Assembly: GCF_006443095.1 (NCBI RefSeq)
Contig: NZ_VFWZ01000002.1
Coordinates: forward strand, 434,001 to 498,000
Direction of reading: 5' to 3'
DNA length: 64,000 nucleotides
From: Aquimarina algicola
Lineage (GTDB): Bacteria > Bacteroidota > Bacteroidia > Flavobacteriales > Flavobacteriaceae
The notes under the pieces were generated by a model. That model was not told the origin of the DNA. It was given only the letters and a program-made list of their open reading frames with translations, and did not search any database. This document shows, piece after piece, positions 58,902 to 64,000 of the stretch. The stretch's first letter is position 1. The number at the start of each line of letters is the position of its first letter. Made by a program: the position numbers and the translations under genes.

Positions 58902-61900
58902 TTAAGCAGTTTGAAGACTATGATAAAGCCTTAACTGATCTAATACTTCATCAATAGCATTAATTTCCTCTATCATATCTTCATAGGCTGTTCTGCCTAA
59001 TTCCTCCTCGTTATATCTTCCGAAAACAAACTCAGGGTTTCCATCCTCGTGCGGATTGTTAGTGATAAAGAACCCAAGCGTATCTTTGGCTTCATAAAGT
59101 GCTTGCTTTGAAGCTTCTTCCACTATATTTTCAAATTCTTTCCCTACTGGAGTACTACTAATTGCCTGCTTCCAAGCTCTGTAAGGAATCACCACATTTT
59201 TGAAAATAGGAATAAGTGAATAGTTGTATTTCTCTTTATCACTAAGAGGTCGATTGTAGGATACAGTACCAAAAGTATACTTCGTATCTCCTGGTTCTTT
59301 ATATTCTTTGAATCCTGTAATTGGGTTACTTCCCTGACCATAAGGTCTACCTAATTCATACAAATACTTACCTTCAGATTCTTTAGTATTTCGATCCCAA
59401 TCTTTTTGATTTTCTATTTCCCAATCCTCTAACTCTTTGGCTTTACCCAAAAATTGCAAACCATAGGTATCTAATTGCTTTAAAAAAGGCTTAAGGTTGT
59501 TTAGATGAAGAACTCCTGTCATTTCTCCTCCATTTTGAACAAAATCGGGTAATTCATCATCTGTCTGACCTTCTGCTTTTCTAATTAATTCACGTAGCTT
59601 GGGATCTATTGCCATCTTATAATTCTCCCCTTTATGAATGTATACTTGCAAATAATTTTCGCCAATGCGTTTGAAGCGAAGTTGATCCTTTTGATCTGAA
59701 AAGAATTCATCGGTAGAAAGACCATTAATAATATTAAAAGCTTCTGACATGGGTAATAGAGCTTTGTTCACACCATCTTTACCGAACTCTTTATCCATCA
59801 GAATACCATTCTTAATGACACCTGTTTTGGTATTGTATTTAACCAATTTATTTTCTCCCCCAATTGCTCCAGATGCAGCGACAATATTTTCTGTAAGAAT
59901 ATGTCTTTGTTCTCGTTTGGATGATGCTTTTTTTATCAGCTCATTCCATTCTATTGGAATTTGTTTATGTTCTTCTTCTGAAATATCCTTACTCTGCGTA
60001 TAGATCAAACTTATATATGCGTGTTCTTCAGGTTGTAGAGAATAGGAAATAAGCCTACGGGAATCTGCAACTGCAAATCGTAATTGTATGTTACCATAGG
60101 TATATGGGTTTTTGGCAGATGTGCCTAATGAGATCCCTAAAAATATACCCCACGAAGGTTCTTTAGTAGGGTTCAGATACGGTATTTTCAATACTTCTCC
60201 GATATCAAAATATCCCACATACTTTACAATTTGCTTTTTAATATATTCCAGCTTTTGTAGGTACTCATTTACTGCGCTTAATTTTTCTTCTATCAATTCG
60301 TGCAGCCTTTCTCGGTCATTTGCTATTTTTTCATTTTCATCATCATCCTTTCCACTTCCGATATCAGGTAAATCATTCAATTCTTCTCGAAGTTTACCGA
60401 TAACTGCCATTCGTTTCTCTCTACGTTCTTCAATGAGTAATGGAAATTTCTCGTTGATATCGTTTGTGAGTTCGGCTCGTACTTGCTCAGGTTTTCTTCC
60501 ATCTAAAGCTTTGGTGATTCGATTTTCAACGTCTTGTTTAGTTAAGGGGCGCTTTAAATTATTGACAATGCTTACTTCCCGAACGGTATCTTTTCCAAAG
60601 GGTGTATTTCCACCATTCCCTTGTTTAAATAGGTATCTTTTTTTAATTTCAGCATCTAAGGGTAGAAATTCAGTTTCTAAATCATACGTTCCCTGTTGTT
60701 TTTCAAGCTTGATTTGATGGTCGTAGCGTTCCAATAAAACATCATATAAATTATCCTGTTCTTCCACTAATAATAATCCCGCCCTTCCTGTAAGTTGTCT
60801 TATCGCGCCTTCTTTACCATCATTCCTTTCGTAGTACTTTCTCCCTGTCTTTGAGTCGGTCATTCTGTGATACGTTGGATGACCTAATTTTTGCATCATT
60901 TCTGGATTTTCGGTAATCCATTGCCAAGCTACTTTATCGCCATACTTGTTTAAAAAATCTGCACTTTTAAGGGTATCATCATTGGTGTTTTGAGATCCGG
61001 TGGTGTTTGCATCCAAAGACTTTAATTTTGCCTTTAGCATCGTCATCAATCTTCGTTCTGTTGGGATATCACTTGTGATATAATAATACTCAGGTAAATT
61101 CACCTGACCTGTTCGATTAATACGCCCCCTTTTTTGTACTTCAATATTTATGTCCAACTCAAACTGATGAATAACCATAGAACGCTGTCGTTGATCAGCG
61201 AAATCTTCAGAAGCATGAGCAGATTGACCTGTACTTCCACTTTGATTAATTAATAACACATCATACTCACCAGAGTTGAACAATCGAAAAGACTTCTCCG
61301 AATCACTTCTAAAAGATGACACCACTACATCGTCACCGTTATAGCGTACTTTTTGATTTCTTCCAGTAACTTCCGCCACTTTGAAATACTCATCATCGTG
61401 ACCTCCTAAATTGGAAGGTTTTTTTTCATTTTCTATTAACTGCACAAGTTGGTCAATAGGGGAAATACTTAGTCCTGAACTTTCTAAAAGCATTGCCTTT
61501 TTAATCCTGGTATATTCCTCTTGACCTTTTTTAGATAATTCTTCAATCGCTATTCGTTGCCTGCTTTTTTTACCATCAATATCTGTATAGCTATAGAAAA
61601 AAATACTATCCAATCCTTTTATTAAGGTTCTTACAAAATCCAATTCTTCTTTTGGTAAAACATCACCACTTGATAGATTCAGATCCTTTAAAAATGCACC
61701 CATTGTGGATTTGAAAGCGATAACTACCTTCTTGTCCTCTCTTAAAAGTGAAAGTGTTTTCTTTGCCACTTCTTCAACTTTCAAAGCGAAAAGCATTTGA
61801 TCTACGATATTAAATACTCTTGAAAAATAAGGAGCTTGTTTTACACCTAAACCTCTAGGTTTATCTCCCATTCTTTCTCCTTGGGCTTTTGCATCTGCAT

Positions 61901-63182
61901 GAATTAAGCCGAGAATTGGAGCTACATATTCTTCCTCAAATCGAACTACCTCATTCATCAATTTGATAATCCGATTTACACTTGCCCTGTTTTTACTTCG
62001 GCTTGGTTCTTCATCCAAAGTGATATACTCCACTTTAATTCCCTCACTTGAGCGTTGCCTTCTAATCAGCTGACCACTTTCTGCAAGATTAGAAGCTACA
62101 ATTTCCTGAAGCGCCAATCCTCCGCTACGCATAGCCGTAACAAACGCACCGTCTTTTAATCCTGTTTCGGAAATAGCCGTTTTCTTGCCGTAAAAAGGCA
62201 TTACCTCTGGATACTTTGCAAAAGTTGCACTTAAAAAACAACAAGAATGTGTTTTAGGCAGTACCCTACGCATCCAGTTTCCAATGATAGAATCAAATCC
62301 ACCAGCACTATGAGATTCATCTAAAATGAACACTACTTTTTTATACCGTTTACTGCCAACAATACCACTCTCGCATATACTTTCTATCCAAGCACGTTTG
62401 TAATAACTAGCGGATTGGATCTGACTGTAGGTAGTAAATACCATATCATATCCACTTGGCAGGTAATCTATATTCTCATAGATAGTTACTGTTGGTGTGG
62501 TTTCAGGATTAGGTAGTTTTTTTCCTATCCTTTTATGCCATTCTATCGACTCTAAACTTTCCGTAGCTAAAGTCTTGGAAGTAGTAAGTAATTCCTCTTG
62601 AGCTTTACCTGATAATGGAGTAAAAATCACATTACCATCTGCATCTTTTATTTTAGCTCCTGAATCAGAACTGGAATTGACAATAAAGGGTTGGATATCT
62701 TCAAAACCAATTGCCTTTAAATCACGATACATATCCGTAAATAAACTAGGGCTTTTAGTAAAAAAAACAGGTAAATATCCTTGCATTATAGCATGACGAA
62801 TAACGGCTGCTGCTTGTCTTCCTTTTCCGATTCCCGTTTGATCTCCTATGATAATCCCTTGTTGTCGCTCAAATTGTTTAAGGTATAAGGCTACTGCATC
62901 GACTTGCTCCGCAGCAAAAGCTTTCCATAAGGTTGCCGTAGATATATATTTTAATTCATTACGAACGTAGTTATCAATGTTTCCTTTTTCTTTCACAATA
63001 CGGTTCAGCGCCTTTTGAACTTCGAAAGCCATATTTCTAGGAATAAGGGTATCCATTTTGAAACTTGCATTTGACTTCGGCACATAGGGAACAAGTGCAG
63101 TTTGATCTGCTGCCAGTTTTGCTACTTGGGCTGCATCCTGAGCGAACCCGTCTTGTTCTACCTGTAATTCAATATTCTCCAT
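58902..63182 (-). CDS. Strawberry-notch-like superfamily-2 helicase
   Basis: 1426 residues, the largest gene here. N-terminal SNF2/DExH core: IIIGDQTGIGKGRQAAAVIR (motif I with GxGKGR, about 112-130), VVFILDESHSAGG (DESH box 288-291), SCCFLSATFAKYPEV (motif III). C-terminal helicase half: VLLINQSGSTGQSAHAS, VQKRGRINRTGQVNLPEYYY. These are strawberry-notch (SBNO) signatures, which phages and plasmids carry in DNA-handling operons. The last 450 residues are extra alpha/beta sequence of unknown role. Probably remodels or replicates element DNA. Confidence 0.85.
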   Translation of the reverse strand: MENIELQVEQDGFAQDAAQVAKLAADQTALVPYVPKSNASFKMDTLIPRNMAFEVQKALNRIVKEKGNIDNYVRNELKYISTATLWKAFAAEQVDAVALYLKQFERQQGIIIGDQTGIGKGRQAAAVIRHAIMQGYLPVFFTKSPSLFTDMYRDLKAIGFEDIQPFIVNSSSDSGAKIKDADGNVIFTPLSGKAQEELLTTSKTLATESLESIEWHKRIGKKLPNPETTPTVTIYENIDYLPSGYDMVFTTYSQIQSASYYKRAWIESICESGIVGSKRYKKVVFILDESHSAGGFDSIIGNWMRRVLPKTHSCCFLSATFAKYPEVMPFYGKKTAISETGLKDGAFVTAMRSGGLALQEIVASNLAESGQLIRRQRSSEGIKVEYITLDEEPSRSKNRASVNRIIKLMNEVVRFEEEYVAPILGLIHADAKAQGERMGDKPRGLGVKQAPYFSRVFNIVDQMLFALKVEEVAKKTLSLLREDKKVVIAFKSTMGAFLKDLNLSSGDVLPKEELDFVRTLIKGLDSIFFYSYTDIDGKKSRQRIAIEELSKKGQEEYTRIKKAMLLESSGLSISPIDQLVQLIENEKKPSNLGGHDDEYFKVAEVTGRNQKVRYNGDDVVVSSFRSDSEKSFRLFNSGEYDVLLINQSGSTGQSAHASEDFADQRQRSMVIHQFELDINIEVQKRGRINRTGQVNLPEYYYITSDIPTERRLMTMLKAKLKSLDANTTGSQNTNDDTLKSADFLNKYGDKVAWQWITENPEMMQKLGHPTYHRMTDSKTGRKYYERNDGKEGAIRQLTGRAGLLLVEEQDNLYDVLLERYDHQIKLEKQQGTYDLETEFLPLDAEIKKRYLFKQGNGGNTPFGKDTVREVSIVNNLKRPLTKQDVENRITKALDGRKPEQVRAELTNDINEKFPLLIEERREKRMAVIGKLREELNDLPDIGSGKDDDENEKIANDRERLHELIEEKLSAVNEYLQKLEYIKKQIVKYVGYFDIGEVLKIPYLNPTKEPSWGIFLGISLGTSAKNPYTYGNIQLRFAVADSRRLISYSLQPEEHAYISLIYTQSKDISEEEHKQIPIEWNELIKKASSKREQRHILTENIVAASGAIGGENKLVKYNTKTGVIKNGILMDKEFGKDGVNKALLPMSEAFNIINGLSTDEFFSDQKDQLRFKRIGENYLQVYIHKGENYKMAIDPKLRELIRKAEGQTDDELPDFVQNGGEMTGVLHLNNLKPFLKQLDTYGLQFLGKAKELEDWEIENQKDWDRNTKESEGKYLYELGRPYGQGSNPITGFKEYKEPGDTKYTFGTVSYNRPLSDKEKYNYSLIPIFKNVVIPYRAWKQAISSTPVGKEFENIVEEASKQALYEAKDTLGFFITNNPHEDGNPEFVFGRYNEEELGRTAYEDMIEEINAIDEVLDQLRLYHSLQTA

Positions 63183-63279
63183 AATTCTCTTATTAATAGC
63201 TATCTTTTACTTTTTGTAGCGCCCAGCAAGCGACTTCTCCTTCATCATCATCACCTGCTGTGCAGCTACCTATCTATGA

Positions 63280-63702
63280 TTACACATTTTCAAACCTTGA
63301 TAGTACTTCTAAGTACCTTCGTAGAGTGGTATCCGCATATATTTGGACAGCTTCTTCCTTTTCCATCCCTCCATACATTAAGGAACTGTCAGGGACGGTA
63401 TCGTCCAGTTTGCTCCAGTTTTCTTTGAGTGTCCAAATAGCAGTTTGCATTTTATCGTGGTACATCAGGAAATTTGCAATTTCTTCTACCGTTCTACTAT
63501 CGGTATAGACAGTCTCCAAATATTCTTCAATAAGGGCAATAGGATCATCTCCTTCCTCCATTGACCAAGCTATTAAGTTGTGTAATCGAATAAAGATTCC
63601 TGTTTCGTGATCTTCGAAATTTTCAAAGGGTATTGGATTGCTAACCATAAATAAGGTTGCATTGCTATCCGAAGGCATTAATTGATTATTAAAAAATATC
63701 AT
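63280..63702 (-). CDS. Hypothetical protein
   Basis: 140 residues, acidic and helical, no family recognised. It is the gene before the SBNO helicase. After its TAA (63280) the same frame goes on through one TAG to about 26 more residues ending near 63199 (GDDDEGEVACWALQKV): perhaps the remains of a longer C-terminus. Starts 4 bases inside the end of the upstream partial gene. Confidence 0.55.
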   Translation of the reverse strand: MIFFNNQLMPSDSNATLFMVSNPIPFENFEDHETGIFIRLHNLIAWSMEEGDDPIALIEEYLETVYTDSRTVEEIANFLMYHDKMQTAIWTLKENWSKLDDTVPDSSLMYGGMEKEEAVQIYADTTLRRYLEVLSRFENV

Positions 63703-64000
63703 AGTCCTAATTCTATTTTAAGTTGGGTGATAATCACCTCTAGTGTATATTCTTCTGCTTTTATATGGGAATTGATACGTTCCCATAATTCTGGAAAGCT
63801 ATTCACCATTTGCTCGATTTCTGGGTTTTCACTCTTTGTGGGTGCAACACCTTCCGGTGTTTGTTTTCTTCCATTGATAAGGATCAACATCGTTTTAGTA
63901 ACAGCTCCCTGTTTATTGTAAAGTTTATAGCTGTTCATATTGATAATATCATCCACACGATAATGGCGATATAACCAATTAAAAAAAGGCTTGTACTTCT
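63699..64000 (-). CDS. Hypothetical protein, N-terminus cut by window edge
   Basis: The frame is open to the right edge: residues before the GTG at 63956 (NWLYRHYRVDD) continue the protein, so the start lies beyond the window. About 100 residues visible. It reads YNKQGAVTKTMLILINGRKQ, then a helical end. No family recognised. Overlaps the next gene by 4 bases. Confidence 0.55.
   Translation of the reverse strand, partial: KYKPFFNWLYRHYRVDDIINMNSYKLYNKQGAVTKTMLILINGRKQTPEGVAPTKSENPEIEQMVNSFPELWERINSHIKAEEYTLEVIITQLKIELGL

Larger units (their letters stand above)
6474..64000. mobile_element. Putative integrated element, left end at tRNA-Met fragment, right end outside window
   Basis: The left boundary is the 3' tRNA-Met fragment with adjoining iterons and palindrome. 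Everything to the right is accessory: repressor region, orphan T6SS/RHS effectors, a virus-like gene module and defence-like cargo, with no housekeeping gene after 6.5 kb. No integrase, no intact tRNA-Met and no other att copy is found to the right, so the far end is outside. It might be several nested elements; the virus-like module (25.4-64 kb) could have its own ends that I cannot see. Confidence 0.6.

Noticed and set aside
25375..64000. A tailed prophage
   Set aside because: No large terminase, portal, HK97-type capsid, tail tape measure or tail tube seen. They might still lie outside the window, but the structural block is unlike tailed-phage order.

Overview
The window looks like a chromosome segment of a marine-type flavobacterium (Bacteroidota, Flavobacteriaceae). 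The DNA is AT-rich, Shine-Dalgarno sequences are mostly absent, one promoter fits the Bacteroidota TTTG-N20-TAnnTTTG pattern, and there is a TssD-type (Hcp) tube protein of the Bacteroidota T6SS-iii kind. The genus cannot be fixed from sequence reading; an Aquimarina- or Kordia-like host is a guess.

Region 1 (1-6.47 kb) is ordinary chromosome: a Nudix hydrolase cut by the left edge, small exported proteins, NADP-type glutamate dehydrogenase (gdhA), a TerB-like protein, CorA, a Dps ferritin and three clear rho-independent terminators. At 6474-6517 lies the 3' part only (anticodon loop to acceptor end) of a tRNA-Met(CAU) on the minus strand. It is followed by four 10-bp direct repeats and a 21-bp palindrome. 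This is what an attachment-site junction of a tyrosine-recombinase element looks like, so everything from about 6.5 kb to beyond the right edge may be one integrated element of at least 57 kb, or a nest of elements. No integrase and no second tRNA junction are in the window.

Region 2 (6.7-25.2 kb, plus strand) is accessory. It has a small CI/Cro-like control region with operators, an ECF sigma factor, and a dense run of exported conflict proteins: two transglutaminase-like proteins, two near-identical short RHS-core proteins with different HSHP (JAB-like) C-termini, a series of lipoproteins that may be immunity proteins, an extended TssD/Hcp, and a 570-residue putative T6SS cargo protein. No T6SS baseplate, sheath or membrane genes are present, so this is an orphan effector island.

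Region 3 (25.4-40.9 kb, minus strand) is the most unusual part. About 28 tightly packed genes encode many small proteins with one membrane segment, Arg-rich tails, at least six peptidoglycan-binding or -cutting domains, a holin-like protein, spanin-like overlapping genes, a phage-fibre-like protein and beta-rich proteins. The same strand resumes at 51.5-64 kb with a PP-loop ATPase, an FtsK/HerA-like (packaging-type) ATPase, a DnaA-domain-IV-like protein, a MoxR ATPase with a phage-type partner, and a 1426-residue strawberry-notch-like helicase. No terminase, portal, HK97 capsid, tail or conjugation genes are seen. The simplest reading is a large provirus-like element of a tailless virus with a membrane in its particle. 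That is inference; the capsid protein is not proven. Two proteins (39766-40668 and 34240-35970) appear to share a beta domain, split in the second by a YVTN beta-propeller.

Region 4 (41.2-51.2 kb) interrupts the virus-like module with cargo that looks defensive: a plus-strand trio (HhH and HEPN-like proteins) behind paired GGAAATATTCC palindromes, a DprA-PRTase operon with a small partner, and a UvrD-like helicase carrying an inserted PD-(D/E)XK-like nuclease, then two exported proteins of unknown role.
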